DNA from: Shewanella jiangmenensis
GTDB taxonomy: Bacteria; Pseudomonadota; Gammaproteobacteria; Enterobacterales; Shewanellaceae
Assembly (NCBI RefSeq): GCF_018596335.1
Contig: NZ_JAHEPS010000001.1
Span: forward strand, 186,001 to 250,000
DNA length: 64,000 nt
Direction of reading: 5' to 3'
The position numbers and the translations under genes were made by a program. The notes beneath the pieces are model-generated. The model worked only from the letters and a program-made list of their open reading frames with translations. It did not search any database and was not told the DNA's origin. Shown here one piece after another: positions 29,115 to 39,040 of this stretch (its first letter is position 1; each line of letters begins with the position of its first letter).

Positions 29115-30116
29115 TCAGCCAAGTTGCCAGCCAAGGCTCTGTTCGCGCACCAATTCAGCCAGAAGACGGATATGGTCATCGTCATCATTCAGGCACGGAA
29201 TGACCCGATATTGCTCACCGCCGGCATGCAGGAACGATTCCTGGCCGCCCTCGGCGATTTCTTCGAGGGTCTCAAGGCAATCGGCGGCAAAGGCCGGACA
29301 CATGATATCGACCCGCTTAACCCCCTGCCCCGGCAGGCTTTCAAGCAGCTCATCTGTGTAAGGGGTTAACCACTCTTCCTTGCCAAAGCGCGACTGGAAG
29401 CATACCTGCCACTCATCGTTGCCAAGCTTAAGCTCTTTGGCGACAAGACGCGCGGTTTCCAGGCACTGGGCCTGATACGGGTCGCCTTCATTGATGTAGC
29501 GCAGCGGCACGCCGTGGAAGGACATCAGCAGCCGGTCCGGTTTGCCTTTTATATCCCAGAGGCGGGTAACAGACGCTGCCAGCGCACGGATATACAAAGG
29601 GTGACGGTAATATTCACGCACCATGCGCCACTCCGGCAGGCGGCGTCTGGATTTAAGCACGCCGGCCACACCATCAAACACACTGGCAACCGTCGAGCAG
29701 GAGTACTGCGGATAAAGCGGCAACACCACAATGTTATCAACGCCCTGGGCGGTTAAACTGTCGAGCCCGTCGCTGAGGGACGGACTGCCGTAACTCATGC
29801 CAAGCGCCACAGGCACCTCAAAGCCGCACAGGGTTTTAAGCTCAGCAGCCAGTTTTTCGCGCTGGCGTTTACTGATAACCATCAGCGGCGAGCCTTCGTC
29901 CCACCAAATACTCTGATACAGTTTCGCCACCTTGGCCGGGCGGGTATTAAGAATGACGCCATTCAGCAGTGGCTTCCAAATCCAGGGGGACAAATCAACG
30001 ACCCGTGGGTCACTCAGAAATTGCTTCAGAAAACGGCGTACCGAGGATGCATCGGGCGCATCCGGCGTGCCTAAATTGACCAACAGAACACCAAACATAG
30101 GGCTCACCTGACTCAC
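29115..30116 (-). CDS. hemH: Ferrochelatase
   Basis: Inserts ferrous iron into protoporphyrin IX, the last step of protoheme synthesis. The 333 residues contain FGVLLVNLGTPDAP at the N-terminus, LPLYPQYSCSTVASVFD, the metal-binding histidine in LLMSFHGVPLRYINEGDPY and the C-terminal acidic helix region. The GTG at 30116 is preceded by GGAGG with exactly 6 bases of spacing. An ATG six codons further in has a weaker AGGTGA and remains possible. It is separated from adk by an intrinsic terminator, so it probably has its own promoter. Confidence 0.95.
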   Translation of the reverse strand: MSQVSPMFGVLLVNLGTPDAPDASSVRRFLKQFLSDPRVVDLSPWIWKPLLNGVILNTRPAKVAKLYQSIWWDEGSPLMVISKRQREKLAAELKTLCGFEVPVALGMSYGSPSLSDGLDSLTAQGVDNIVVLPLYPQYSCSTVASVFDGVAGVLKSRRRLPEWRMVREYYRHPLYIRALAASVTRLWDIKGKPDRLLMSFHGVPLRYINEGDPYQAQCLETARLVAKELKLGNDEWQVCFQSRFGKEEWLTPYTDELLESLPGQGVKRVDIMCPAFAADCLETLEEIAEGGQESFLHAGGEQYRVIPCLNDDDDHIRLLAELVREQSLGWQLG

Positions 30117-30170
30117 TCATCACCTCCAGCTTGCTCATATCGAAATAGCCTAGCACAGGGCAAAAAACAA

Positions 30171-30195
30171 AAAAGCCTGTTTTCACAGGCTTTTT
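30171..30195 (-). terminator. adk terminator
   Basis: AAAAGCCTGT and ACAGGCTTTT with a 4-base loop. On the minus strand it ends in a U-rich tract, 41 bases after the adk stop. Confidence 0.88.
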
Positions 30196-30235
30196 GGCAA
30201 ATTGCGAGGCAGGTAATGTCTTAAACGCCCGCCGA

Positions 30236-31018
<783 letters not shown>

Positions 31019-31022
31019 TCAC

Positions 31023-31910
31023 TCAGTACAGCAGACCGTACAGCTTGCGTCTGTAGGTCTTGGCCGCTGAGCTGGTCTGCCCCATTGCCGTCATCAAGTC
31101 CATAAAGGTTTGTTTTACTTCGCCATTACCGGCGTTAAGCTCCTTTTTCAGCAGCTCAAACAGTAATTCCAGCGCTTCCTCGTCCCGTTTTGCCTGCGCC
31201 AGCGCCCGCGACAGAGCAATACGCACAGAAATGTTATCCGGATCACGACCAAACTGACTTTGCAGCTCGCGGATTTCCGGGGTATCTAGCGCTTCTTTGG
31301 CAAGCTGCAGCTTGGCCTTGAGGCTGTGATAGTAGCTGTCCTGATCGGCAAGGCCCACGGTAGCAAGGCGCGCCTCGGCATCGGTAAGCTCGCCGCAGGC
31401 AATTTCAGCGTCGGCCAGAGTGAGGACAAATTCGCTGCCACTTGCCTCGGACGCGATGCTTTTCAGCATTGCCAGCGCGGCATTGGCATCACCCTCGGCA
31501 AGCTTTGCCTTGGCACCATCGAAAGTGCCAAGCCAGGCGGCTGGCAAATGTTGCTCGAGAAATGCGCTTAATTCGCCATCAGATTTACCACCGGCAAAGC
31601 CATCCACCGGCTGGCCCTGACTCATCACCAGCACAGTCGGCAGCGCCTGAATTCGAAAATAGGAGGCAATTTCCATTTCGGCTTCGCAGTTCACCAGCGC
31701 AAGCAGTGCCCGGCCCTGAATATGGCGGCTGAGTGCCTCGTTCATAGCCACGCTTTCAGGGTGTGACGGCGCGTAAAAACTTAAAAAGATGGCGCCATCG
31801 AGTGAGCGCTCAAGCACCTGCTGCACATTGTCGCGGCTAAGCTGCACCACACTCGCGCTCGCTTCTGCGCTGTTGCCGGCTGCTGGGTTGCCCGGGTTTA
31901 TCCCCTGCAT
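31023..31910 (-). CDS. cnoX: Chaperedoxin CnoX (YbbN), thioredoxin-TPR co-chaperone
   Basis: Holdase that protects proteins under oxidative stress and passes them to GroEL/DnaK. The 295 residues consist of a thioredoxin-like domain (about 20-120; VVQLSRDNVQQVLERSL, ALPTVLVMSQGQPVDGFAG) and a C-terminal TPR-like region (about 130-295; GDANAALAMLKSIA, RDEEALELLFELL). The usual CxxC active-site position reads YAPSHPES with no cysteine, so it cannot be a classical thiol reductase; the only nearby cysteine is in LVNCEAEME. The start MQGINPGN has GGAG 6 bases upstream. It is inserted between htpG and adk. Confidence 0.88.
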   Translation of the reverse strand: MQGINPGNPAAGNSAEASASVVQLSRDNVQQVLERSLDGAIFLSFYAPSHPESVAMNEALSRHIQGRALLALVNCEAEMEIASYFRIQALPTVLVMSQGQPVDGFAGGKSDGELSAFLEQHLPAAWLGTFDGAKAKLAEGDANAALAMLKSIASEASGSEFVLTLADAEIACGELTDAEARLATVGLADQDSYYHSLKAKLQLAKEALDTPEIRELQSQFGRDPDNISVRIALSRALAQAKRDEEALELLFELLKKELNAGNGEVKQTFMDLMTAMGQTSSAAKTYRRKLYGLLY

Positions 31911-31976
31911 AGAAAGCTCCCTGTCTGTGCGGCCCGAAATGACCGCTGCATCATCATAAAAAGGATAACAACAAAA

Positions 31977-31996
31977 CGGGGGCACACAGGCCCCCG
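31977..31996 (-). terminator. Probable htpG terminator
   Basis: GGGGGC and GCCCCC stem with a 6-base loop just after the htpG stop. On the minus strand it is followed by TTTTGTTGTTATCC, a modest U-rich tail. Confidence 0.65.
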
Positions 31997-32002
31997 CTGA
32001 AT

Positions 32003-33916
32003 TTACTTCACCGACTTAAGCAACATCTCGTTGATAAGTTTGATGAAGGATGAGGGGTCGGCCAAGCCGCCACGCTCTGAAAGCGTCGCCTGCGCCAGCA
32101 AGAGCTCGGCCCACTGGGCAAATGCCTGCTCGTCCTGCTCGCTATCAAGGCGTGCCACCAAAGGATGGGTCGGATTGAGCTCAAGTGTCGGCTTGCTTTC
32201 CGGCACCGGCTGACCGGCGGCCTGCATCAGCTTGATCATCTGGCTCGACATTTCGCCGTCACCTGTGACCACACAGGCCGGCGTATCGGTCAGACGGGTG
32301 GTGACCTTCACTTCTTTGACCTTGTCGCCCAGCGCTGACTTAAAGCGGCTCACCAGCGACTCAGATTCCTTGGCAAGCTTCTCCTGCTCGGCCTTCTCGG
32401 CTTCATCTTCCAGCGCACCCAAATCCAAATCACCACGGGTCACGGAGTGCAGTGATTTTTCTTTGTAATCATGCAGATGGTTAATCAGCCACTCGTCGAT
32501 ACGCTCAGACAGCAGCAGGACTTCAATGCCTTTTTTCTTCAAAAGCTCGAGGTGCGGGCTGTTGGCGGCGGCTTCATAACTGTCGGCCACTATGTAGTAA
32601 ATCTTTTCCTGGCCTTCTTTCATGCGGCCAAGGTAATCATCGAGCGACACTGTGGGCGCCGCATCACCTGTGTGGGTTGAGGCAAAGCGCAGCAGGCCGG
32701 CGATGCGCTCACGGTTGGCGAAATCTTCTGCCGGACCTTCTTTGAGCACAGTACCGAATTCGGCCCAGAACTGCTGATACTTGTCAGCATCGTCCTTGGC
32801 GAGCTTTTCAAGCATCGACAGCACCCGCTTGGTCAGCGCCTGGCGCAGGTTACGGGTGACCTTGTTATCCTGCAGAATTTCGCGGCTGACGTTCAGCGGC
32901 AGGTCATTGGAGTCAATCAGACCCTGCACAAAACGCAGGTAAGACGGCATGAACTGCTCGGCATCGTCCATGATAAACACGCGCTGCACAAAGAGTTTCA
33001 GGCCATGTTTACGGTCACGGTTCCACATGTCCCAAGGCGCCTTGGCCGGAATGTACAGCAGGCTGGTGTATTCCTGATTGCCTTCCACACGGTTGTGGCT
33101 CCAGTCGAGCGGATCGCCATAGTCGTGGGAAATGTGGCGGTAGAACTCCTTGTACTCCTCGTCGGAGACCTCGGATTTGCTGCGGGTCCACAGGGCAGTC
33201 GCCTTATTCATCGCCTTCCACTGACCTTCAGTGGCTGGGATTTTCTCGCCGTCCGGACCATCGCGCTCAGGGGTGCCCTGCTCAAACATTTCCACCGCAA
33301 TGGAGATGTGATCTGAATATTTGGTGATAATGGAGCGCAGGCGCCAGTCATCGGCAAACTCTTTTTCTTCGTCGCGCAGGTGCAGCACTATCTTGGTGCC
33401 GCGGCTTGGCTTGTTGATGGTCTCAACCGTGAAGCTGCCCTCACCTTCCGACACCCACTTCACGCCTTCATCGGCGCTGTGGCCGGCGGCGCGGGTAAAG
33501 ACTTCCACTTTTTCCGCCACGATAAAGGCCGAGTAGAAGCCCACACCGAACTGACCAATCAGCTGCGAGTCTCGGGCGCTGTCGCCGGAGAGATTTTTGA
33601 AAAACTCGGCGGTGCCGGACTTGGCGATGGTACCCAGATGCTCAATCACGCCGTCGCGGGTCATACCTATGCCATTGTCTTCAATGGTCACGGTACCCTT
33701 GTCCTTGTCGGCGCTGACGCGAACTTTAAGCTCGCCATCACCTTCGTACAGCGCGTCGTTGGTCAGGGCCAGATAGCGCAGCTTATCGGCGGCATCGGCG
33801 GCGTTAGAGACCAGTTCACGCAAAAAGATTTCTTTGTTGGAGTACAAAGAGTGGATCATCAAATGCAAAAGCTGTTTGACTTCTGTTTGAAAACCATGGG
33901 TTTCTTGATGCGACAT
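32003..33916 (-). CDS. htpG: Hsp90-family chaperone HtpG
   Basis: Bacterial Hsp90, an ATP-dependent dimeric chaperone. The 637 residues begin [23 protein letters not shown]-site motifs are [25 protein letters not shown] and [14 protein letters not shown]. The middle domain (about 240-500) with [17 protein letters not shown] and the C-terminal dimerisation domain follow. The true start was chosen over an in-frame extension of 35 residues lacking family sequence. A near-consensus sigma-32 promoter lies 61-88 bases upstream, indicating heat-shock control. Confidence 0.98.
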   Translation of the reverse strand: MSHQETHGFQTEVKQLLHLMIHSLYSNKEIFLRELVSNAADAADKLRYLALTNDALYEGDGELKVRVSADKDKGTVTIEDNGIGMTRDGVIEHLGTIAKSGTAEFFKNLSGDSARDSQLIGQFGVGFYSAFIVAEKVEVFTRAAGHSADEGVKWVSEGEGSFTVETINKPSRGTKIVLHLRDEEKEFADDWRLRSIITKYSDHISIAVEMFEQGTPERDGPDGEKIPATEGQWKAMNKATALWTRSKSEVSDEEYKEFYRHISHDYGDPLDWSHNRVEGNQEYTSLLYIPAKAPWDMWNRDRKHGLKLFVQRVFIMDDAEQFMPSYLRFVQGLIDSNDLPLNVSREILQDNKVTRNLRQALTKRVLSMLEKLAKDDADKYQQFWAEFGTVLKEGPAEDFANRERIAGLLRFASTHTGDAAPTVSLDDYLGRMKEGQEKIYYIVADSYEAAANSPHLELLKKKGIEVLLLSERIDEWLINHLHDYKEKSLHSVTRGDLDLGALEDEAEKAEQEKLAKESESLVSRFKSALGDKVKEVKVTTRLTDTPACVVTGDGEMSSQMIKLMQAAGQPVPESKPTLELNPTHPLVARLDSEQDEQAFAQWAELLLAQATLSERGGLADPSSFIKLINEMLLKSVK

Positions 33917-33976
33917 CGGTAGTTCCCTTTCTAGCTGTGTTGCAGATACTGAGGGCGTAACGCCCGGATAGGAAAA

Positions 33977-34004
33977 AGATGGGGTCGGCGAAGCGCTTTT
34001 CAAG
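33977..34004 (-). promoter_or_regulatory. Sigma-32 heat-shock promoter of htpG
   Basis: On the minus strand CTTGAAA (33998-34004) is followed after 13 bases by CCCCATCT (33977-33984). Both elements match the RpoH consensus CTTGAAA-N13/14-CCCCATNT, and they lie directly upstream of htpG. Confidence 0.9.
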
Positions 34005-34045
34005 GGGCAAAGGGCACACAAAGCACAAGTGAATAAAAATAAAGC

Positions 34046-34073
34046 AAAAAGCCCCGAAAATTCGGGGCTTTTT
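34046..34073 (-). terminator. recR terminator
   Basis: GCCCCGAA and TTCGGGGC with a 2-base loop, flanked by A5 and T5 so that it can work in both directions. It separates the recR operon from the htpG promoter. Confidence 0.9.
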
Positions 34074-34090
34074 CAGTAAGGAACTGCGCG

Positions 34091-34690
34091 CTACAGCGGC
34101 AAGCGGCCGTTAAAACTGAGCGCCAGCGTGGTGCTGTCGACATACTCAAGCTCGCCGCCCACCGGCACGCCGTGGGCAATACGACTGACGCTGACATTGG
34201 CGCGACGGGCAATATCCGCAATAAAGTGCGCCGTAGCATCCCCTTCCACCGTGGGATTGGTGGCCAGAATAAGCTCGCTTATGCCGCCCTCGTTAAGCTG
34301 CGACTCCAGAAGCGACAGTCCAAGCTCCTCAGGGCCGATGCCATCAAGGGGCGACAAATGCCCCTGCAGCACAAAATAGCGCCCCTGAAAATGGCCGCCG
34401 GACTCAATAGCAAGCACATCGGCAGGCGTTTCCACCACGCACATCAGTTCGGCACTGCCACGCTTGGGGCTTTGGCAAATCGGGCACAGCGGCTGCTCGG
34501 TAAAAGTACGGCAGCGCTGACAATGGCCAACGTCGCTCATGGCGCGCGCCAGGGTATCGGCAAGGCGATTACCGGCCTTGCGGTCACTTTCAAGCAGCGC
34601 AAATGCCATCCGCTGCGCCGACTTGGGGCCAACCCCGGGCAGGCAACGCAGACTCTGGATAAGCTCATCCACCAGCGGACTGAAACGCAT
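34091..34690 (-). CDS. recR: Recombination mediator RecR
   Basis: Works with RecF and RecO to load RecA on gapped DNA. The 199 residues contain a helix-hairpin-helix ([19 protein letters not shown]), a zinc finger ([16 protein letters not shown]) and a Toprim domain ([14 protein letters not shown]). The ATG start has AGG 10 bases upstream; a TTG three codons earlier is next to the Shine-Dalgarno and less likely. It follows ebfC by 12 bases, as in most gammaproteobacteria. Confidence 0.97.
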   Translation of the reverse strand: MRFSPLVDELIQSLRCLPGVGPKSAQRMAFALLESDRKAGNRLADTLARAMSDVGHCQRCRTFTEQPLCPICQSPKRGSAELMCVVETPADVLAIESGGHFQGRYFVLQGHLSPLDGIGPEELGLSLLESQLNEGGISELILATNPTVEGDATAHFIADIARRANVSVSRIAHGVPVGGELEYVDSTTLALSFNGRLPL

Positions 34691-34702
34691 CGACAGCAAT
34701 CC

Positions 34703-35032
34703 TTAGAATGGCAGTTTCATGCCGGGTGGCAGTTGCATGCCGCCGGTCACTTCGGCCATTTTGGACTTCTGGTTTTCTTCCACGCGGCGGGCCGCATCGT
34801 TGCAAGCCGCAGCCACCAGATCTTCCAGCAGATCTTTATCGTCTTCCAGCAGGCTTGGGTCGATTTCCACTTTACGCACGTTGTGGGTGCCGGTCATGGT
34901 GACCTTCACAAGGCCTGCGCCGGACTCACCGGTCACTTCCATGCGGGCGATTTCTTCCTGCATTCTGGCCATTTTTTCCTGCATCATCTGGGCCTGCTTC
35001 ATCAGGTTACCCATTCCGCCTTTACCAAACAT
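34703..35032 (-). CDS. ebfC: YbaB/EbfC nucleoid-associated protein
   Basis: Small DNA-binding protein of the YbaB/EbfC family, probably forming dimers that bind and organise DNA. The 109 residues contain a Met/Gln-rich N-terminal helix ([19 protein letters not shown]), then [19 protein letters not shown] and a C-terminal helix. Its place between dnaX and recR is conserved. The 264-base gap to dnaX is longer than usual and contains a tandem repeat. Confidence 0.95.
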   Translation of the reverse strand: MFGKGGMGNLMKQAQMMQEKMARMQEEIARMEVTGESGAGLVKVTMTGTHNVRKVEIDPSLLEDDKDLLEDLVAAACNDAARRVEENQKSKMAEVTGGMQLPPGMKLPF

Positions 35033-35259
35033 ATGCGTAATCTCTCTCAGTTAAGGCCTGCACAGCGGCAGGCAAAAGAAGTTGGCTAATCTTACTCAAA
35101 TCTCAAGGCTTGGCAATTGCGAAGCTCACATCCGTGCGATTCGACGCTGCTGTGCTGCGCGTAATAACGCGGCCCGCAGCCATGCCCGTTTGCGCAGCGA
35201 GCTTCGGCTGTGGCTTGGAAGCCATCGGGTCTGCATAGTCACCCGGACTTACGAAATAA

Positions 35260-35313
35260 CCTAGACCTGCAACGTAACTTCGACCTGCAACATGACCTAG
35301 ACCTGCGACGCAA
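35260..35313. repeat. 18-bp tandem repeat x3 across the dnaX stop codon
   Basis: Units at 35260-35277, 35278-35295 and 35296-35313 follow CYTMGACCTGCRACRYRA (plus strand). The third unit contains the end of dnaX (Ser-Gln-Val and the TAG at 35297-35299). Because 18 is a multiple of 3, the copied units stay in the dnaX frame, and the next in-frame TAG lies in the first unit. Confidence 0.88.
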
Positions 35314-38194
35314 TCAGCGCCGGCGGCTCCGGCAACGACCGGCCACGGGCGACAAGCCGCTCTTTGGGATAAGTGACACTGTGCTCATCCATCCAGGCGC
35401 CGGTTTGCGCCATCAGGAGCGCAACCGCAGGGTCCTGTGACAGCGCCCGGTGCGCATCGGCAAGCAGTTCACGGTCAAAACGGGCGCGGATATCCAGCGG
35501 CGTTTCGCGGCCACTCACCTCGCCGACTTCGAGCACAATTTCGGCCGGATAACCAAGCGCCTGCGACAGTGCACCGTTGAGCTGATTGATGGCGACCGGC
35601 GCGGCCAGATGCTTTTGGTCCTGCTTGAGCACCAAAGGGATCGGATTTTCCCAGGCCAGACACACGGAGTTGACTGCAAGCTGACGCACCCTGCCGCCAA
35701 TCTCGAGCGCGCCCATGAGCTTATACCAGCGCAGGTCAGTTTCATCGCCGCGAATGGCGCTGGCAATTGAGCTCGCCTCGGCTTCAGCAGCGCTGGGTTT
35801 AACGTCAGACGCAGGGGCATCAGCGTCGTGAGCATGTTTCTCGTGAGAATGGTCCTCGTGAACAGGATTCTCATGAGCCAAGCTTAAAGCAACGGTTGGC
35901 ACATCTTGAGCCAGCGGCGCGACTTGCTGCACTGCTAGCTCTTGACCAGCTGTTTCCAGAAATACGGCTTCCTGAGCTGCTTCTTGAAGCGCTAATTCCT
36001 GAACTGCTAATTCCTGAACCGCTAATTCCTCAACTGCAGCCACAGGAGGCTCTTCCCACGGCGGTCTATCGTCGGGGTTACCTTTATTCTCAGGAACCAA
36101 ACCAGAAACCGGCACAGAAACAGGTGCAGAAACTGGTGCTGGGTCGGAAGCTACCGGAACGCGGCTTGTTGTATCAGTATCCGACGCAACATTATTGGCT
36201 GCTGACTCAGAATTTGCTGCTGGCTCAGAAACTGCTGTCGCCGCCGCGGCCGTGCGGCGGCTTAAACCCGATACCGGCTTTTTTGGGTCATCCTCTTTTG
36301 CCTCCCTGGCGATTTCGGTCAGGAGATCATCACGGCAGGCAAGCACCGCATCGAGTAAATCATCGCCAAAGCCAAGCTCGCTTGCGGTGTCTACGCTGGC
36401 AGCAGGCTGAGCCTGTGGCAGATTTTGCGACTGAGATTGTGGCTGAGCGTGTACCTGAACTTGTGGCTGAGCGTGTACCTGAGTTTGCGACTGATTTTGT
36501 GGCTGAAAATGAGCTTGCGTGGCATTCACTGGCTCTGGCTCAATCTGAGCCTGCGGTGCGTGTGCAAACTGGACCTGTGCGGGCGCGTCCGGCGCGGCAA
36601 ACAGATCTGGCTCTGCGGCAAAACCGTAAAAATCGCCGTCATCGGCCGGAGGTATATCGTAAGAGCCAAACCCATCACCGCTGCCTGTGGCAAAACTCTG
36701 TGAGGACGGCTCATGCGATGATGGCGCTTGCACAGAAAGGCTCTGCGCTTGCAAATATTCGGCAGCGGCAAAGCCCTGACTCTCGGCCTGTGACATCAGG
36801 AGCGCCTGCTCGGCAAACAGTGCCTCGGCGTCCGCCATATCTTGCTCATCAGTATCGCTCAGCTCTGTCGCTTCCTGGCGGCTCAAATGCTGACCGGAGG
36901 TGCCTTTGCTGCTTGGATCACTGCTGATAAGACTGCTGGCAGCCGTGGTTGGCGCCACTGGCGCAACAATTGGCGCGACTGATGCGGATGCGGGTGTTGC
37001 TTGTGTTGCTTGTGTTGCTTGTGTTGCTTGTGCTGCGACCGTTGCGGGACTGACGGCCTGAGCAACCGGCGGGCGCTGTACGCCCTCACCGGGTTGCCAC
37101 ACGGTCACAGGCGTTTGTGGCACGAAGCCAACGGCGCGCAGCAGCGCCATCTCAAGCCCCGAGGCAGGGGTTGGCGCAAAGGCAAGGTCCTTACGGCCAA
37201 GCAATAAAATCTGATAGAAAAGCTGCACCTGCTCCGGGCTTAACGCCTTGGCCCAGCCAAGGACCATGGCACTGTTGTCGCTTATCTGGGCGCTTGCCGG
37301 AGCAAACTGCGCCAGACTGATTTGATGCAGCAATTCGAGTAAAGCGCGCAGCACTTCATCGGCATCCACGCCAAAGGCAAGTGCCGAGCGCGCTGTGGTG
37401 AGCAGCGTTTGAATATCACCGCCGCAAAGGGCGTCAAAGAGTGACAGCACCTGCGCGCCATCGATGACGCCAAGCATGGTTTGCACCCCGGCAAGGCGCA
37501 CTTCGCCGCCGCCAAAGGCAATGGCCTGATCGGTTAAACTGAGCGCATCGCGCATACTGCCTGCGGCAGCGCGGGCAAGGAGTTCAAGGGCGGGCTCATC
37601 AAACCCAAGCCCTTCACCACCAAGCACGGCAGCGAGCTGCTGCTGGATTTGGCTTTGGGTGAGCGCCTTTAAATTAAACTGCAGGCAACGTGACAGCACA
37701 GTCACCGGCAACTTTTGCGGATCTGTAGTGGCGAGCAGGAATTTTACGTGCTCCGGCGGCTCTTCAAGGGTTTTCAAGAGCGCATTGAAGCTGCTTTTCG
37801 ACAACATGTGCACTTCGTCGATGAGGTACACCTTAAAGCGGCCACGGCTTGGGCGATACTGCACGTTATCGAGAATTTCGCGGGTATCGTCGACCTTGGT
37901 GCGGGAGGCGGCGTCCACCTCAATCAGGTCGACAAAGCGGCCCTGGGCAATCTCAAGGCAGGCGCTGCATTGGCCGCAGGGGGTCGCGGTGATGCCGGTC
38001 TCACAGTTAAGCCCCTTGGCAAACAGCCGGGCCAAACTGGTTTTACCCACCCCACGGGTGCCGGTAAACAGATAAGCGTGATGCAGTCGTTGCTGGCCCA
38101 GCGCATTGGTCAGCGCGTGAAGCACGTGGGATTGACCCACCACCTGGGCAAAATTGGCAGGGCGCCATTTTCTGGCCAACACCTGATAGGACAT
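35297..38194 (-). CDS. dnaX: DNA polymerase III subunit tau/gamma
   Basis: Clamp-loader ATPase and polymerase organiser. The 965 residues (E. coli tau: 643) start MSYQVLARKWRPANFAQVVG. They show Walker A (GTRGVGKTSLARLFAKG), a zinc module (C-x-CGQCSACLEIA), DEVHMLS and the sensor region (TTDPQKLPVTVLSRCLQF). Domains I-III end near 370. A very long Gln/Ala/Pro-rich linker (about 375-830) follows, with duplicated blocks such as QATQATQAT and AVQELAVQELA. The C-terminal alpha-binding domain (about 835-965) is intact. An A AAA AAG slippery site lies at codon 639. GGGGAG precedes the ATG at 38194. Confidence 0.96.
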   Translation of the reverse strand: MSYQVLARKWRPANFAQVVGQSHVLHALTNALGQQRLHHAYLFTGTRGVGKTSLARLFAKGLNCETGITATPCGQCSACLEIAQGRFVDLIEVDAASRTKVDDTREILDNVQYRPSRGRFKVYLIDEVHMLSKSSFNALLKTLEEPPEHVKFLLATTDPQKLPVTVLSRCLQFNLKALTQSQIQQQLAAVLGGEGLGFDEPALELLARAAAGSMRDALSLTDQAIAFGGGEVRLAGVQTMLGVIDGAQVLSLFDALCGGDIQTLLTTARSALAFGVDADEVLRALLELLHQISLAQFAPASAQISDNSAMVLGWAKALSPEQVQLFYQILLLGRKDLAFAPTPASGLEMALLRAVGFVPQTPVTVWQPGEGVQRPPVAQAVSPATVAAQATQATQATQATPASASVAPIVAPVAPTTAASSLISSDPSSKGTSGQHLSRQEATELSDTDEQDMADAEALFAEQALLMSQAESQGFAAAEYLQAQSLSVQAPSSHEPSSQSFATGSGDGFGSYDIPPADDGDFYGFAAEPDLFAAPDAPAQVQFAHAPQAQIEPEPVNATQAHFQPQNQSQTQVHAQPQVQVHAQPQSQSQNLPQAQPAASVDTASELGFGDDLLDAVLACRDDLLTEIAREAKEDDPKKPVSGLSRRTAAAATAVSEPAANSESAANNVASDTDTTSRVPVASDPAPVSAPVSVPVSGLVPENKGNPDDRPPWEEPPVAAVEELAVQELAVQELALQEAAQEAVFLETAGQELAVQQVAPLAQDVPTVALSLAHENPVHEDHSHEKHAHDADAPASDVKPSAAEAEASSIASAIRGDETDLRWYKLMGALEIGGRVRQLAVNSVCLAWENPIPLVLKQDQKHLAAPVAINQLNGALSQALGYPAEIVLEVGEVSGRETPLDIRARFDRELLADAHRALSQDPAVALLMAQTGAWMDEHSVTYPKERLVARGRSLPEPPALIASQV
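35991..36035. repeat. 15-bp in-frame tandem repeat x3 in dnaX
   Basis: GCTAATTCCTGAACT-like units at 35991-36005, 36006-36020 and 36021-36035 encode (A)VQELAVQELA on the minus strand. Confidence 0.85.
36278..36284 (-). promoter_or_regulatory. Candidate programmed -1 frameshift site in dnaX
   Basis: The minus strand reads CC A AAA AAG in the tau frame, the same heptamer used in E. coli dnaX. An AGGGAG element lies 17 bases upstream, and a perfect 8-bp stem (GCCGCCGC/GCGGCGGC, 6-base loop) starts 16 bases downstream. After slippage, 17 codons are read before TGA at 36225-36227, giving a 656-residue gamma-like protein. The spacings are longer than in E. coli, so efficiency is uncertain. Confidence 0.6.
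36437..36484. repeat. 24-bp in-frame direct repeat x2 in dnaX
   Basis: Two near-identical 24-bp units (36437-36460, 36461-36484) encode the VHAQPQVQVHAQPQ part of the linker. Confidence 0.85.
36995..37030. repeat. 9-bp in-frame tandem repeat x4 in dnaX
   Basis: TGTTGCTTG is repeated four times exactly and encodes QATQATQATQAT on the minus strand. The perfect copies suggest a recent expansion. Confidence 0.92.
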
Positions 38195-38319
38195 GTCACT
38201 CCCCAATGGAACTAGCGGTCGGGAGCTTGTGTCCCGTCATGGGTGAAACATACCACGCGACGGTGGTGGATGCCATAACACCATGACAGGACTGGAACTG
38301 CGAAGCGTTAAGCGTTGGA

Positions 38320-38865
38320 TTAATCGCCTTCAAACTCACACAGTTTCACGATTTCAAGGCCGAGGTTCTCAAGGCGCTTCTCGCCACCAAGATCCGGCAA
38401 CGAAATCACAAACGCGGCGTGGGCCACGTTGCCACCCAGACGACGGATAAGCTTTACAGTAGCTTCGATGGTGCCGCCGGTGGCCAGCAGATCGTCCACT
38501 ACCAATACCTTGTCGTCAGCTGAAATCGCATCCACATGGATTTCCAGGGTGTCGTGGCCGTATTCCAGCTCATAGCTTTCGCTGATGGTGGCGCGGGGCA
38601 GCTTACCGGGCTTACGCACAGGTACAAAACCCACGCCCAGAGACAGCGCGAGCGGCGCACCAAACAAAAAGCCGCGGGATTCAGTGCCCACAACTTTGGT
38701 AAAACCGGCATCCTTGTAGCGTTCAACCAGCAGCGTCATTGCCGTCTGGTAAGCGGTGTGATCTTCCAAAAGGCTGGTCACGTCGCGAAACATGATCCCG
38801 GCTTTCGGATAGTCGGGAATGGTTTTAATGCTCTGCTTAATAAGCGCCAAGCTGTCTGCGTTCAT
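38320..38865 (-). CDS. apt: Adenine phosphoribosyltransferase
   Basis: Purine salvage enzyme that makes AMP from adenine and PRPP. The 181 residues have the type I phosphoribosyltransferase PRPP loop [36 protein letters not shown] and [15 protein letters not shown] at the N-terminus. The length equals close homologues. It is upstream of dnaX and downstream of ybaN, a conserved neighbourhood. Confidence 0.97.
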   Translation of the reverse strand: MNADSLALIKQSIKTIPDYPKAGIMFRDVTSLLEDHTAYQTAMTLLVERYKDAGFTKVVGTESRGFLFGAPLALSLGVGFVPVRKPGKLPRATISESYELEYGHDTLEIHVDAISADDKVLVVDDLLATGGTIEATVKLIRRLGGNVAHAAFVISLPDLGGEKRLENLGLEIVKLCEFEGD

Positions 38866-39040
38866 AGGATGTTCACATTCGATTTGCCGGCATCACACCG
38901 GACTTTGACAACAGAAATTGACAACAAAAAAGTCCACCGGCGTGGACTTCATATTTAATCCGGCTAAAGCTTAAGCCCCTTTAACCACGGTTGCAACTGC
39001 ATCGCCCCTGTGGCCGTGGCACTGGTCACAAAAACCGCAT

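Noticed and set aside
35896..36927. 343-codon open frame opposite the dnaX linker
   Set aside because: A by-product of the low-complexity repeats in dnaX; no start signal or recognisable domain.
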